From the NCBI GenBank assembly GCA_018389105.1, contig JACATO010000307.1, positions 1,451,001 through 1,515,000 of the forward strand: a stretch of DNA of 64,000 nucleotides, in the 5' to 3' direction. The stretch comes from Nautilus pompilius. Lineage: Eukaryota > Mollusca > Cephalopoda > Nautilida > Nautilidae. The stretch's first letter is position 1. Each line of letters starts with the position of its first letter. Below, piece by piece: positions 11,982 to 24,659 of the stretch. Position numbers and translations under genes: made by a program. Below the pieces are notes generated by a model. The model ran no database searches. It saw only the letters and a program-made list of their open reading frames with translations, and had not been told where the DNA came from.

Positions 11982-13639
11982 GTTAGTTAATATGCATTAT
12001 TCTTCATAAAATACAGTAAGCTGAAAAAAATTTTATATACTCAATGTACATTTGGCAGAAGGTATCTGTATGAAACTTCTGAACTGTTTAAAACCCTTAA
12101 AAATGACTTTATATTACTTTTCAATTTATAGCTAGCATTCTGTTTGACTTAATTAGTATAATTTTTTTAAATGACAAAAATTTATTGGATAAATTTAGGA
12201 GGTGATAAGATATCAACTGAAATAGTTTGTGACTGGGTTGACTTTGTTTCTGTAGTTTTAAGTACATACAATAATGTCATTATTTGTTTTTGTTTTAATC
12301 TGCTGTATATTTTTGTTAGAATGTTACAATGGCTTGTTTCCTGAAATTAGCTATAGATAAACATTTATTTTGCACTTACAAAGTGATGTTGTATATCATC
12401 AGATTTTTTGGGGGAGTTGTCTTTTAAACCTTTTTAATATATATTTCAGAAGTAGTGTATGCAAGTACCACAATAAAAAGTATGTGATTTTTTTGTTTAT
12501 ATTTTTTTTTTATTTCTTTGCTTTTTATTACATTGTTTTTTAAGAGATTTGCTTTTAATGTTACTCTAAATAAATACAATTTTAAAAAAAGATTATAAAT
12601 TCTGGCTGATAATTCACTAGATAGATTTTTAAGTATTTAAATAATCTTATTCTATTAATCACATTTGTTTCCATTCCTGTTTTTGTGAAGTATCCAAACT
12701 TTCAATTTATAAAAATTTTTACCTGAGTGTAAGATTACTGCTTTTCTTATTTTGCTTAAATACACTGATGCATTCAATTTCCTGTATAACATGGATGTAA
12801 TTATGTTGCCATTACAACCATCAATAAAATTTGCTAGCCCTTGGCAGCCAAGTATTTAAAAAATAATGGAGCTTATAAACTAGTATAGAAAGCATACTAT
12901 TTTTTTCTTCATTTGTAATTGCTCATAAAAAAATTTCCCACTCAAAGGAAGTTGAATCTGGTTGGCAGAAGAACCATGATGAAAATTGGTCATGTTTGTC
13001 TCTGACCTAAATGTTTATTTTTTCATTACCAATTATATATATATATATATATATGCATGTATTTTATCTTATTTTAATTTTTGGCTTATTTTAGTGTGTG
13101 TTCTTGTAGGGAACATGGATTGTCTTAAAATGTGAAACATACTGGTTACCAAATTGTTTTAATCAAGATATTTCAGCAGAAACTGTTGAATTGTAAAAAG
13201 AATGTTACTCTTGATGTATACAAGATTAACTCTTAAATCTAATAAACTTTGTGATATAAGATCTATGTATAGCCTCCTTATCTAGTTTATTATAATATCA
13301 GATTTATATATATATATATATTTTATATAATTTATTTACTACTTGTTGAAATAAAAAAGATAAATTTATTTTAACTTAATTTGGTAAATCATTACTTTAC
13401 TATTGCTATTCACTTTTGAAACCAGTACAAAATAGGATACACTACTAAGGTGAAAATTGTTGAAATAATGCTATGCTGTATCCAATTGGTCATTCCTTTA
13501 AAAAAAAATGCACTTGACCAAAATTTATATATTTAGGGGTGTTAATGGATATAATGGTCATTATGGTGGGCAGATTACCAGTCTGTACTATCACCATGCT
13601 TTAAAACATGCAGATCTCATGATATTTTTGTTTAACTGA
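11982..13639. other. AT-rich DNA with (TA)n microsatellites
   Basis: Contains TA dinucleotide runs at about 13,033-13,054 and 13,307-13,322. No coding or transposon signature was found. Confidence 0.6.
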
Positions 13640-14480
13640 GGTTGTGCTACAGGTAGGTCATTCAGATTATAAGCAGAGCCAACATGGATTGCCAAAGACC
13701 TCACTCAATGTGTCTCATGAAACTGTAGCCAGTATTATTGTAAAGTTCTGCGGTAAATGTCACTGCTATGAAAGGCCATTATCACTGATACCATGGTATG
13801 AATGTGCCATTATCTCATCTACACATACCACCAAAATGTTTTTTTTTGCTGACATTCCCCCATGCAAAAGAAATGAGTCAAAGAATAATGCAATATCATC
13901 TCAACTTTCTTGGCTATTGATAATGTAGAACATGCAATAAACCCTCCTGTTTGAGAGGAACTAAATGCTTTGAAAGATTTGTTTGGAAGATCTCTGGCAA
14001 GAGTTCAAGTACTGAAAGTGAGAACTTTTCTCCAATCAGTTGTACTTTTAGCAGTTGACATGGTGGCTATAGTTAGGTTTGGAGAGACCTAATGAAGACC
14101 TTCAACCTTAACGTTTCCATCAATTTTATGGTAATTATGGAAATGGAAGTGTCATGGTATGTGCTAGAATCAGACATGGTGAAAAAACAAAATTGCGTTC
14201 TGTTGAGTACAATGCCATTTTAATATCATGTCTTCAAGCATTGTACCAACAAGGCAAATTGAGATTTGAGGCCATCTTCTTCAAGGGTGGGGTGACACAA
14301 TAGATTACACTTCATACATTACCATAGTCTAGAAGAGAAATTAAGGCAATCAACTTTTTTCCTGAATCCAGTTGAGCACTTTTGGGAGCAGCTAGTCAAT
14401 ATTTGCACTGTTAAGGAATTTCTTATATGGATATGATAGAACCTTGGGTAAAAGCTTTATTTCTTTCCAAATTTTAACTT
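13640..14480 (+). pseudogene. Tc1-like transposase remnant 1
   Basis: Eroded DDE transposase. The clearest parts, in shifting frames, are NYGNGSVMVCARIRHGEKTK (about 14,130-14,190), equivalent to 'GGGSVMVWGGIS..GKTEL', followed by LRSVEYNAILISCLQALYQQ, and LNPVEHFWEQL (about 14,364-14,396), equivalent to the 'DLNPIEHLWDEL' box holding the third catalytic residue. The second catalytic Asp block cannot be read. The open frame at 13,644-13,928 falls in the N-terminal half but shows no clear helix-turn-helix. Element ends were not found. Confidence 0.65.
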
Positions 14481-15339
14481 GATCAAGAATTTCAGTGTTT
14501 CTTGTCTGTGTTTTCCAATTTTAATAACACGTTGTAATGGCAGCAGATTTTCTAATTATTATGGTAGGATACTGTAAATTTCTCTGTAACAGATTCAGAT
14601 AATTAATTCAACTGGTGGCTACATTCAATTTTTTCTCAATTTCATGTCTGACACTACTACCAAATGATTCTGTTTTTAGAAAAAAAAAAATTTTATTATT
14701 TTAATACATCTGAAAATCCAACAGATTATTTTTACCTTTTTAATATGGTGATATGGTTAAAATTCTTTGAAATGCTAACATTTTGATTGTTTTACATTAT
14801 TCTGGTTTAGATATTTAATTTAAGCACAACAGACAAAAATTTATTTATAATTTTGTGTGTGCACTCTCAAAGGCAGCAAATTGCCTTAATGCATATCACC
14901 TGGCATTGCATATTTAGTAGATTTAATCTGATCAGGTTCAATATTTTGTTTTAAACTCTAGTTTATTTATTTGCTTTGCTAAAGCCTAGTGTTATTGTTA
15001 GGTTTTTCAAATACTCTTACTTTATGACCTGTTTTGTAGCAATGAGAAAGGCATGCGATGGATCAGGGCAATAGTATTTGATTGTTTTATGTTTTTCAGC
15101 TTTATATTTTGAAGGCAACTTCTATGATTTCTAAGATGGAAATGAAATATTTCATTTAAGAGAGAATAATTACAATGAAAAAGCTGGAGAAAAGTGTATA
15201 AAAGAAAATCTCTAAACAAACAAGGACAGTTATTTACATTATTACATGTCTATAGCAAGCTATAGATATATAGAGAATGTTGGGTTGCATAACTAAGGTA
15301 TTTGACATGTGCTTTTATTACTGTCTTTGTTGTACCATT
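14481..15339. other. AT-rich DNA, nothing recognised
   Basis: Random-looking short frames and A/T tracts only. Confidence 0.55.
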
Positions 15340-15432
15340 TTACCCCACATACACTTGCACCCCAGATATACTTGCAAACAAATCTGGATTAATTTTTTTA
15401 AAAAATAAAAACACTGATTTATTTGATTGGAT

Positions 15433-15790
15433 TTATTTATATTTACATCTTTGAAAATATTCATTTATTAACATTTGAGCATTTTCTATTGGCTCTTTGG
15501 GTCCTTTCACATAAAATGTGATTGGAACTTCTAGCCCCCTACACCGCTTATTCTCCCTTTGTGTAATTTTTGCATTCAAATTTCCGCTCACACACACAAT
15601 ATATGAACATGTTTTAGATATGTCTCTTGGAATGTGGCCAATGATTTGATTGTTCCTCAAAACACACTGCATATTTGTCATGAGGATTTTCGGGTTGTTA
15701 GTGTTTCACCAATGATTGGGTTCCAAGAACGTTGGTAGATATGGTGACCCATAACAAAACTATCAAATTGTAATGATTAGGCGCAACAAT
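15433..15790 (-). pseudogene. HIRAN-like domain protein fragment (frameshifted)
   Basis: Reading the minus strand from about 15,790: HHIYQRSWNPIIGETLTTR, then in another frame HDKYAVCFEE, then in the frame of the 15,681-15,433 open reading frame NQIIGHIPRDISKTCSYIV ... RGLEVPITFYVKG...PIENAQMLINEY. The order 'GHHVYQ..W.P.IGE ... D.YAV ... VVGH(V/I)PR.IS ... GGLE(V/I)P' is that of a HIRAN-like domain found in many uncharacterised invertebrate proteins. At least one frameshift, near the MTNMQCV start, separates the parts, so the apparent ATG is an artefact. HIRAN domains bind DNA ends in helicases; the role of the short invertebrate versions is unknown to me. It lies inside the inverted-repeat element. 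Confidence 0.55.
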
Positions 15791-15947
15791 TTTGTCATCA
15801 TGCCATTTTCTGTAATGATTTTAGAGGGAAAGGTATTCACTTTACCTTAAAACTGGTTTGCGCATCTTTGCAATTGTTTATCGAATGATTGGATAAACTT
15901 TTTCCCTTCCACAAATCAATGAATGCTCATTCAATAACCACATGACA

Positions 15948-16099
15948 TTATTGAAGAAGTCAATGAGCATCTTCGAGAAATGTGAGAGATCAATGATGCT
16001 GAGCAGTTGGATCAAAGTGATGATGAGGATGGAGATAACCAATCTAATGATGATGGTGAAGAAGGGGACAATGACGATTTGCTAGATGACATTGAGTAA
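15948..16099 (+). pseudogene. Acidic C-terminal ORF tail
   Basis: The plus strand reads HDIIEEVNEHLREM, stop, EINDAEQLDQSDDEDGDNQS, then a further Asp/Glu-rich stretch ending LLDDIE and a TAA at 16,097-16,099. One in-frame TGA interrupts it. The strongly biased acidic composition in such AT-rich DNA is unlikely to be chance and looks like the end of a longer, now lost, protein of the surrounding element. No family assigned. Confidence 0.4.
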
Positions 16100-16369
16100 T
16101 TTAGATGTAGTAACCAGAATAACCTTATGCACTCATTTATACATAAAAATCAGAAGGCAATCATTTTTTGTTTTACTTTATCTTACTTACAATTACCTTT
16201 TTCCACATTCCATGTTCAACTGCTATGTTTATTTTTTAATATTTTGGTAAATTGAAGTTACACCTACATGCAAGTGTATCTGGGTCGTTCTTTCAATTTC
16301 TGAAATCCAAAAAATGAGAAAAATTTTGCTTTCACTTGCATGCAATTGTATGTTGGGTAACACTATATA

Positions 16370-18065
16370 AATCTAGGCTATCCAACTGGTGGCCCACAGC
16401 CCACTTATTTGTGGCCCTCAATCAAGTTCCTAAAATCTTAATGATAAAACAGCATCTACCTACATCTATCTATCTATCTCTGTTTTTGTGTATGTGTCTA
16501 TTTATCTGTCTATCTCACATTTTTTCAACATGGCTTTCACTCTGCTTAACTTGTCAAACCACATCACTGATGTACTAGTAGCAGCAGCTATGTATTTGTA
16601 TCATGACACCATCAAATTGGCACTAGTTGTTACATTTCCAAACAAATTTTCAGAGTTCGCATTTAATGAGTACAGTTTTTAGTTGTCTTTCATCAAGGTC
16701 AGTCTATATTAATTTGTTAATTGTCAGTTTTACTTCCTTAGTTGTCCCATCAAACAATGGTATGACAAAGAGCTCATGTGGATGAATATGTATCTCAAAA
16801 ACTGTTGAGAGATGATGTTAGTTTTCTCCTTTTTAGATCAAAATCTCATTCTTGCTCAAGATCTCTTTCTTGTTTTCTCCCAAAGTCTCATTTTATTTGT
16901 TTTCAAAAAACATGTTAACTCTTTTACCATGAGTTCTTCACAAATGGAAATTGGAAGATGAGAACAGATCAGCAAAACCAGTGAAAATATCCTGCATTTG
17001 ATAAATAGTGACTGATGGGGCAAAGGCTATAGTTTGGATGAACATGGGTTTTGTGGGCTACTGAAACTAACAGGAGTTAGTTGCCCTACAATTCACGGCA
17101 TTATTCGCCAGGAGTCTGTGAGATAAATAAGTAAAACAAGTTAATGCCATAAAAGTAGTAAGGATAACAAATCTCATTCAAGGAGGCAACAGGTCTCTTA
17201 AAACATCGCATGTTCTATTGCATCTTAAGAGGAAATGGAAGCCAAGTATGGAGACCTAATTCTACATTCCAAAATACATTGGTTGAGCATGGGAAAATGT
17301 CTTAAGCACATTTTTTTAGATAAGAAAAGAGATTCCATTATTTCTGAGAAATGAAATTAAGTCTAACACTACTGATCTTGAAGAAGAATTAAGTGATTCT
17401 GGCTTTCAAAGTGAATCAACCTTCTTAACAGATATTACAAATTATCTGAATAAGTTAAATTTAAACTTGCAAGAGAAGCATAAAAATTTCTGATTTTGTT
17501 TGGCCATTTTCAGGGATACCAAAATAAACTACAATTTTTCAACTTGCCATGGGAAAAGAATGACCTTACTCACTTTCCTTCATGTACAGAAATAGCCAAG
17601 GAATTGAATGAAGGCACAGATCTTACATTTTTTACTACCAGTATGGTGAAGATTTTGGAGGAATTTAAGAATTGTTTCTCAGATTTACCTTGTTTAACAA
17701 TCCTCTGAATGTAGTGATTGCTAATCAGATGCATCAATTTCATCTGGAACTATGTGACTTACAGGAAGACCATTTTTTCAGTGGAAGGGCAGAAAAGGGT
17801 AGGGATGTCTTCAGATTTTTGCCCCAACAATGATATCCAAACATCAGAGACTTTGGATTAATGATGACTGTTTGGATGCTTGTGTGAGAGCATCTTTTCC
17901 AACATGAAATTTATAAAATCTTGTTACCATTTTTTCCTAACTGTTGAATTACTGAAACACTTGCTGAGACTTGCTATAACCAACACAAATGTGGGTATAC
18001 CAAGCTTAGTTAAAGAAAACAATCCTTCTCAGTGTTCTCACTAGTTTTGTTTCAACAAATCTAGT
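16370..18065 (+). mobile_element. hAT transposon remnant, GTF2IRD2/ZBED5-like
   Basis: The left side begins with GGCTATCCAACTGGTGGCCC (about 16,375), the 'CAACTGGTGGCCC...GTGGCCCTC' pattern common at termini of Charlie-type hAT elements. The transposase remnant lies at 16,990-18,060. No matching 3' inverted repeat or 8-bp duplication was found, so the right boundary is approximate. Confidence 0.65.
16990..18060 (+). pseudogene. hAT transposase pseudogene (GTF2IRD2/ZBED5 type)
   Basis: Conserved blocks follow the order of the GTF2IRD2/ZBED5-like hAT family across several frames. VTDGAKAIV...MGFVG (about 17,008) is the 'TDGAPAMVGKHRGF' catalytic Asp block. GVSCPTIHGIIRQESV (about 17,075-17,120) is 'HCIIHQE'. 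YCILRGNGSQVWRP follows, then the L/F-rich helical segment including NPLNVVIANQMHQFHLELCD (about 17,700-17,758), equivalent to 'NPF..DV......LQLELIDLQ'. IYLCESIFSNMKFIKS...LTVELLKHLLRLA (about 17,880-17,985) is the C-terminal hAT dimerisation block 'YVCEQTFS.MK..KSK.RS.LTDEHL..LLR'. Many stops make it non-functional. GTF2IRD2 in vertebrates is a domesticated relative; nothing here suggests domestication. Confidence 0.75.
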
Positions 18066-18364
18066 GTAGATTGAGTGATATGTACTTAATAAAGACGTAA
18101 GGTATTGAAAAATGTTTCATTTAAAGATCCTTTACAATCTTCATTTTAAATTAATTTTTAGGGCGTAGATCCCTGGTGGATACTTCCAGAGGAATATGTC
18201 CCCCCACTCATGATGTTACAAGTTACACAGCCTTGTTACAAATCATCCATTTTAATTATTTTTTATTTTACCATCCTCAAGATGTTTCTATTAAAGACTT
18301 TTAGGTTTTACAAAAATGCATTTGTTAATTGGTGGTCCTGATGCTAGTTAAAAAAACTTGATTT

Positions 18365-18690
18365 TTTTAGGTATAGGCTAAATCTCAACCCATGAACTGG
18401 TTGCTAGTCAAATGCTCCAGCCACTGGGCCATAGCATTCTATTGCCAATCAGGAATTTGCAGGTTTAAATCCAGCCTGCACTCCAAAAATGAAGATTTCT
18501 AGCCAGCATTTGTATCATTACATCAATGAAAGAAAAGGTAAACAAAGTTATCCTTGCAAAACTCACAAGTCTATCCCCTGAAGATGGAAATAAGAAGTTT
18601 GAAACATCAAAAATGTTATAACAGCAGCAGTAACAATACAGACTTGAAAAGGCCAATATGTCAAATGGCAAGCTATAAGTTGTAAAGATG
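18365..18690 (-). mobile_element. tRNA-derived SINE-like sequence
   Basis: The minus strand near 18,434 contains a perfect pol III A box, TGGCCCAGTGG, followed about 40 nt later by GGGTTGAGATTTA, a degenerate B box. On the plus strand the adjoining 18,460-18,482 has GGTTTAAATCC, another B-box-like motif inside a GCAGG...CCTGC stem. The block may therefore be two nested or inverted tRNA-like heads. A full cloverleaf cannot be folded confidently. Confidence 0.45.
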
Positions 18691-19509
18691 TTTTATATGA
18701 AAGATGATAAATCTTTCTATCCTTTGAAATAAGCATTGCAATTTGGTTGAAATCTGAAACTTTTATTAAGTTAATTCTTATTCTTTTTTATATATTTGGT
18801 TATATTTGATAGTGTTTCTGCCAGCAACATTTTGTACAGTTTGTTTTTTTTTTTGTTGCAATTTTTGGCTATGCTGAAATGATATCTTCTAAAGCCTTTA
18901 ACAGTGACAAATCTGCAGCGAATTGTACTAAGCATGTATGGTGCATTTAACAATGTATTTGAACTGGTTTTTGTAAGTATCAAATTTAATATTTTAAAAT
19001 GAGCAATTTATGACATCAGCTCTAGCAAGTCTGTATGTGTGTGTGTGTTTTTTTTTTGTTTCTTTTTATGTTTAATATGGTTGGATTCTGCTAATAGTAT
19101 GTTTAAGGTTATGTGACAAAGGGAATTTTACTGCATTACTAGAAAATGTTGCATTGGCAATCTTCTTATTCAAAACGAATCAAACAAGTGCTTATTTCTG
19201 AACATTTCATACTCAAGAGCTTACCATCATCATCTCTTTTTGCTTTTGGTTTCATTATCTTTGACATTGTGGAAACATTTTCTTTCTTGTTTTAAGAAAT
19301 ATGGAAAGTTTTGTGGTTTTAATATTAACCTTCCTTAAGAATAAAAAGAACAAAATATTTTTTTATCTAATTATACAGTTAAATAATGTATGCAAAGGGT
19401 AGAAAAGAATTTTTTTTGTTTTTTTTCATTGATGACTTGTCTTTTTCAAGGGAATTATATTTTCTTTACTTTTGTAGACCTTTAAAAAAAATGAAAATAC
19501 CTTCTAGTG
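18691..19509. other. AT-rich DNA, nothing recognised
   Basis: AT-rich sequence with a short (TG)n run at about 19,035-19,048. No domain or repeat structure assigned. Confidence 0.55.
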
Positions 19510-20000
19510 CAGTGATTCTCTGTCCTTCCTCTGTCATTTACCTGCTTGGCTTGATGTATTTCGCCATTTACCCTCTTACTCCCATGCAAAAAAATGTATA
19601 GCCGGCATAGACGCACAGAAAAAAAGATGATGGAACAACTGTATTATTAAGAATAAGAAAAGAAAATTTATTTACAATCAAAAGACATCAAAATAAATAG
19701 AATCTTAACAATAAAAGGAGTTTTGTTTTTATGATTCATAAATTTTGACTGAATATATATGATTTTATTATCAAAAGCAAAGAAATTTCAGAGGGTATGG
19801 TAGATGGTACATCCTACCTCAAAGGGGAATGCATCTGCCAAGGATCTACACCTATGCAAGCCATAATTTTTCTAGTACAGGCTGAACAGGTATAGTGTAT
19901 TACAGAATTAATAGTTAATTTGCAGGTATGATATATCTACCCCCTGCCATGTAAATTTTTACCCCTAGGGGGTAAATTTACCCCTGGTTGAGAATCACTC
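19510..20000. mobile_element. Small non-autonomous hAT element (MITE) with 8-bp TSD
   Basis: A 491-bp element beginning CAGTGATTCTC (19,510-19,520) and ending GAGAATCACTC (19,990-20,000); ten of eleven terminal bases are inverted repeats. Flanks are TTCTAGTG (19,502-19,509) and TTCTAGTA (20,001-20,008), an 8-bp target duplication with one difference. The right end carries a nested palindrome, CCCCTAGGGG plus GGGGTAAATTTACCCC-like units at 19,963-19,985. No coding capacity. The termini differ from those of the 6,374-7,109 element, so it belongs to another hAT subfamily. Confidence 0.82.
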
Positions 20001-23000
20001 TTCTAGTATATGTAACTAATATTCTTTCTAACAGGTGCATACAGCTTGCTGTAGTGAGGGATATAACTGGAGGGAAACTCTCTCTTTACAGAGTTATTGA
20101 AAACAACAGCCATTAACTTCAAAGGTGCTATCCTGCTTGTAGTATTGCATATCACTGCTACAGGCTGTGAAATCTCTCTAAGTACTTGCATACAGAGAGT
20201 AATTTCCATGCAATCTTTTATGGAAAATTGACATTTCATCATTTAAGCAATTTCTTTTGTGCATCTAGAAAATGTTTTTGTATTCAGCTAATAAAAATAG
20301 TCGATCTAAATTTTTCCAATATTTTACAGTTCTGTGAAATCTGAAAATAATATAAAACATAGGTGGAATTAATTAATTTAAAAAAAAATATTGAAGCACA
20401 AAATAAAACTAAAATTATAATAGACATTCTTAAAAGTATACTCAGCAGGTACATACTATGTTTTTGTTGGTTTTTTTTTTTTTTTCACTTTAGGTCACCT
20501 TATTCTATTGTTTTAGTTTTTGAGTGCAAAATTAGAAGTTTTTAAATGCTAAAGCAAATTAATTTTGTAAGTACTATATTTGAATATAAAAATAGCATGT
20601 TTAATGATGTGTGTAATTTTAAGATAGATAATACATAATTATTTACTGTTTTGATATTTGTTCTTTTAAATTATAAATTTATTTTTACTGTATTTAGGTT
20701 ATTCCTGGTAACATTATTAACACTTTGATATGAAATAAACAATTATATAAATCCAACTTTACATTTGGCTTTCCTAAAGGATATGCAGTTAAAATAAGTA
20801 AATTGCATATTACTTTTCTTTTTCTTTTTTTTATAGCTGTAACTGATGAAAATATTTAGGTTTGCCAACATTCTTGAATTCTTCTGTAAAATTTAAAAAA
20901 AATAAATATCAATCACAAGTAACAAATATTGAAGCCTATTTTTTTTTGTTTTTTAATTGTTTCTAGATATTATTCATCTATTTATTTTACTGATTGTCAA
21001 TTAATAGTGTAGCAACTATCCTAAGAAATAACTCATTCAGGAAAGCAGGTTTCTTTATGTAAAACTTTAATAGACTAATACTAATTAGCATTTGTTTTCA
21101 TAACTAAATTAAAATAGTTTTTAATTTATATTCATATAGTTTTCCCATATGTAATGATGATTTGATAATGGATCAAGTACACTACATTGAGATAATATAT
21201 ATATTGGAAATCGGTGTTTAGAGGTTAGCTTGGTTTTTGCACTTATGTGGAGCTTCAACATATTTATACCAAACCCACTATTGATTATAATATTTGATTT
21301 CATATCTGTAAATGTTTACTTTGGTAGGTTCTTTCAGAAAGCTTGCATTTCACTAAAAAAAATATCCTAATCATCTGACAGTGTCCTTTTCCAAAATTTT
21401 ATAACACTGGCTTTCTACAATGTACTACTCATTATTATACATAAAGTACTCTCTCTCAAAACTCCAATCACCTAAAAATGACTAAATGTAGTTTTTCCTT
21501 TCTTGGATTTGAATTTTACCAATTAAAGAAAGATTTAAATAAACTTTGTTTTTCATTGTATCCATTTTTATTTTCAATTCACAATAGAACTGGTTCATTT
21601 TTTTTTTAATTCAAGAAAGTCGTTATTTCTGGATTTTATTCCTTGCTTTCAAAATAATGGTATTAAATAAAAAATAACTTTATGCAGACATAGATAAAAA
21701 TGCAAGGTAAAATTATTTTATGATTATTAAAAAGTCATTAAAATGTTTAGAATCAAGTGTAATGATATTGAGTATGAATTAATTGATGTATTTTTAATTA
21801 ATTGATTATTTATTTTTATTTTTAAATTAAAAAAAAATGTTTATAGTCTTCTGCCTGTGTAGGGTGTCATTGATTTAATAGAGCACTAAAAAGAAACCTG
21901 TAGCATGAGTAAGATTTGTAGCCAAATGATACCCTTATAACTTCCAAATTACTTACTACCATGACTGCAGTAGCTTTGATAATGATTGATCTTGTTCATC
22001 TGCAAGTTATCATTTAGTGCCAATTTCATGTAATCTGGCAGTTAGTTAAGGAAGCATGGACTGGCATATCTAAACTACCATGAAAAAAAAAGATGAGAAT
22101 GTGTAATGTAATGGATAGAATGGAAGATAATCGTGTTTGGGTCAATAATGAATTTGATAGTTATAACAATGATTTTAATTTCCTTAGATTCTTTTACACA
22201 AATAGTGTTATAAAAGAAAGAAATCACAACCTAACATTATTGAAAAATCTAGCTGTTGACCAAAGATGCACATAAATCCCCATACATCAGATGTGAGAAA
22301 ATGAACACTTTGAGATGATAAATAAAATTTGAAAAACAAACAATAATAATAATTGGGGGTGTAAGTAAAAAGACATTTTTCATTATTGTTTAGGTGAATT
22401 TTTCAGTCTTAATATTGCAAATAGTGCCCCAGTCTCAGTTTGTTAATCTTGCCAGTCTCAAATATTTTCTTTGTTGATTATTTTAATAAATACACCTGTA
22501 TGTTCACCAAAAGTACTCTATATAAATGGCATGGATTTACCTAACCTGTTAGGCGGGCACGTGCACAAATATTTATTTGAATTTTGCTTTGTCTGATAAA
22601 GGTTGGACATGCCTTACTCTTCAGACTAACATTAAAAATCTAATTCTACAAGTAAATTACTACTATTTAATGAGTTAATGATTTTTAAACTTATGTAATT
22701 GTAATGCAATCCAAAAAAACAAACTGAAAGCTTGTAAAAGTTACAAAGTAAAGGGTTCAGCAAGATTGATGATGTTCCAGAGCAAGTAGCTGGCATTTCT
22801 TCTTATTTTTTTCCTTTTATTTTTTGTGATGTACAATAATTAAATGCTACAGTATAATTTTCATTGTACAAGCTGTGTCCTTAGCATTTTTTGTTTTTAA
22901 TTCATACATTTACTAAGTTTTTCATAAAAAAATATTTTGATTTGTATTTGCCTTCCCCCTCCTTTGTAAATATAGCATTAGTGTTTAAACAGTAGTTAAA

Positions 23001-24239
23001 AAATATAATTGATTGTAGGATGGTAGTTCATGTTGTCATTACTATAAAGTTTGAAGCATCTGAAAGATGATAAAACAAACAACAATATCATGCATTTTTT
23101 CAATCAAATTTGACCATTAGCCTCAAAATTACTAACTGTGATAGAAGAAAGCCATTACTAAATTTTCCTGGTGCAATATATTTAAATTATTAGTTGGAAT
23201 TTGATGTTTAGTTCTGTAGCTTAGTGCCACTAAAATTTTAACTATAAATTTTCATAAATATGATAAGAATATGCCCAATTACACTTCAAAAATGTTTTAT
23301 CTTCATGAACTGTTATTATTTATGACTTGTAATGGTGGAGAAAAAGCCAAAAATCTTGGTTAAAAACTACTATTTGTTGCATTTTTATTGTTTTGATATC
23401 CAGTTTAATTATATATACAAATATACCAGAAAAATCAGAATACCTACTGTATATTTTTATAGAAAACAATTTTTTTTCCTTCAATTCCTATAATCTCAGT
23501 TTTCACATTTCACTCTATAGTTGTGTATAAATGATATGTTATATATTTTTAATTTTTAATGCAAATAAGAGCTATAGTTATTTTAGGCGTCTAGTTTATT
23601 TTTCATTCCTTTTTGATTAAAAATAATAAACATACGTTCAAAGGAATGAAATGATTGAAGTAGTCAGTGCATTTTTTTTCCATTGTATTTGCTATGCAAC
23701 AAAAGCAATAGTGTTTTATTTGATAATATGCTCTGGATATGTGGACAGATATATATTTTCTTCAATACTTAATGTCATTTTGTTTGGCCACATTATCCAT
23801 AGACTTCACTTTGTGATTGTTGCACCACTACTTTTTCGCACTTGGAAAATTAATCACTATATACATATCTTTTCATCCTATATATATTTTTAACCTTATC
23901 AGCTTTTGTCTGTCAGGCAGTGACTGATGTTAGGAATGTACTTAATGGCAAAAAACAAAGTATAAGTAATGTAGTCCATTTCCTTTATTTTTATTCTTTT
24001 GACAAAATGAGCATAACTTAACTGCTTTCCAACTATTGCATATAAATTTTATTCATGCATGCACTTGAATATTTTGTGCTTTAACAGTTTTCATGCTGTT
24101 TCATTATATTTATTTATTTATTTATTATTGTTAGTTAATTTGTATAAATGTTAAACAATTGTATAAACAGCAGGTTAATTGCTGGAGCATGTAATATTTT
24201 GTAAATGATCTACTTTAATTAGTGCTGATATTGTCTAAA
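20001..24239. other. Long AT-rich stretch without recognised genes
   Basis: About 4.2 kb of A/T-rich DNA. 20,030-20,220, just right of the hAT MITE, is a GC-richer patch with no identified family. Open frames here (for example 22,093-22,275 and 23,651-23,893) lack Kozak context, splice partners or recognisable motifs. Confidence 0.6.
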
Positions 24240-24500
24240 ACTGAAAAAAAGCAACCTGAAAGTGCCTAACCTTTCCAGCCTTGAGGATGTGATGGCTCAG
24301 GCAAAAAGGATCCCCACTCCTTCCCTTATACACAAGAGACTTTCCATCATACTGCCACTATGAGTACTGATCCCCTACCATCCAGGTCCCAAGGGACAAC
24401 CTTTCAGTCAGAACCTCTCTCCATATCAGGATTCGAACAACAAAAAAAGTCACCCCAGATTATATGGAGAAAACCAATCACCTGAGTTCTACACTTTGAC
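24240..24500 (-). mobile_element. Degenerate tRNA-derived SINE
   Basis: On the minus strand GTTCGAATCC (about 24,432-24,441) is a near-perfect pol III B box. About 50 nt upstream, TAGAACTCAGGTG (about 24,490) is a weak A box. The downstream body is GC-richer than the flanks and ends near an oligo-T/A-rich stretch at 24,240. Degenerate and tentative. Confidence 0.4.
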
Positions 24501-24659
24501 CTTAGCATTAACATCAACACACCTAAATGCACTTGCACTTAAAGAGATTAAGTTCATTTGCACCATATCAGCCAATTAATTAAAATTAAGTTTCCATCAT
24601 GTTGATTAAGGTCTTGATTAGTATTAGTATCATTACCAACCTTTTTTAATTTATTTAAA

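Larger units (their letters stand above)
15340..16360. mobile_element. Candidate unclassified TIR element with HIRAN-like and acidic ORF fragments
   Basis: About 1,021 bp bounded by inverted repeats: TTACCCCACATACACTTGCA at 15,340-15,359, and on the opposite strand TTACCCAACATACAATTGCA ending at 16,360 (18 of 20 match). A second pair of subterminal inverted copies, CCCAGATATACTTGCA (15,361-15,376) and CCCAGATACACTTGCA (minus strand, 16,269-16,284), repeats the ACTTGCA core. This arrangement is typical of transposase-binding arrays. Inside are two divergently placed coding fragments: a HIRAN-like domain on the minus strand and an acidic C-terminal tail on the plus strand. No target duplication is obvious. 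The CCC/GGG ends next to TTTA and TAAC hint at a degenerate piggyBac-type terminus, but no transposase domain is visible, so the superfamily is left open. Confidence 0.55.

Noticed and set aside
18365-18482. Possible functional tRNA gene
   Set aside because: A and B box-like motifs exist but no complete cloverleaf or acceptor stem could be formed. A SINE origin is more likely.
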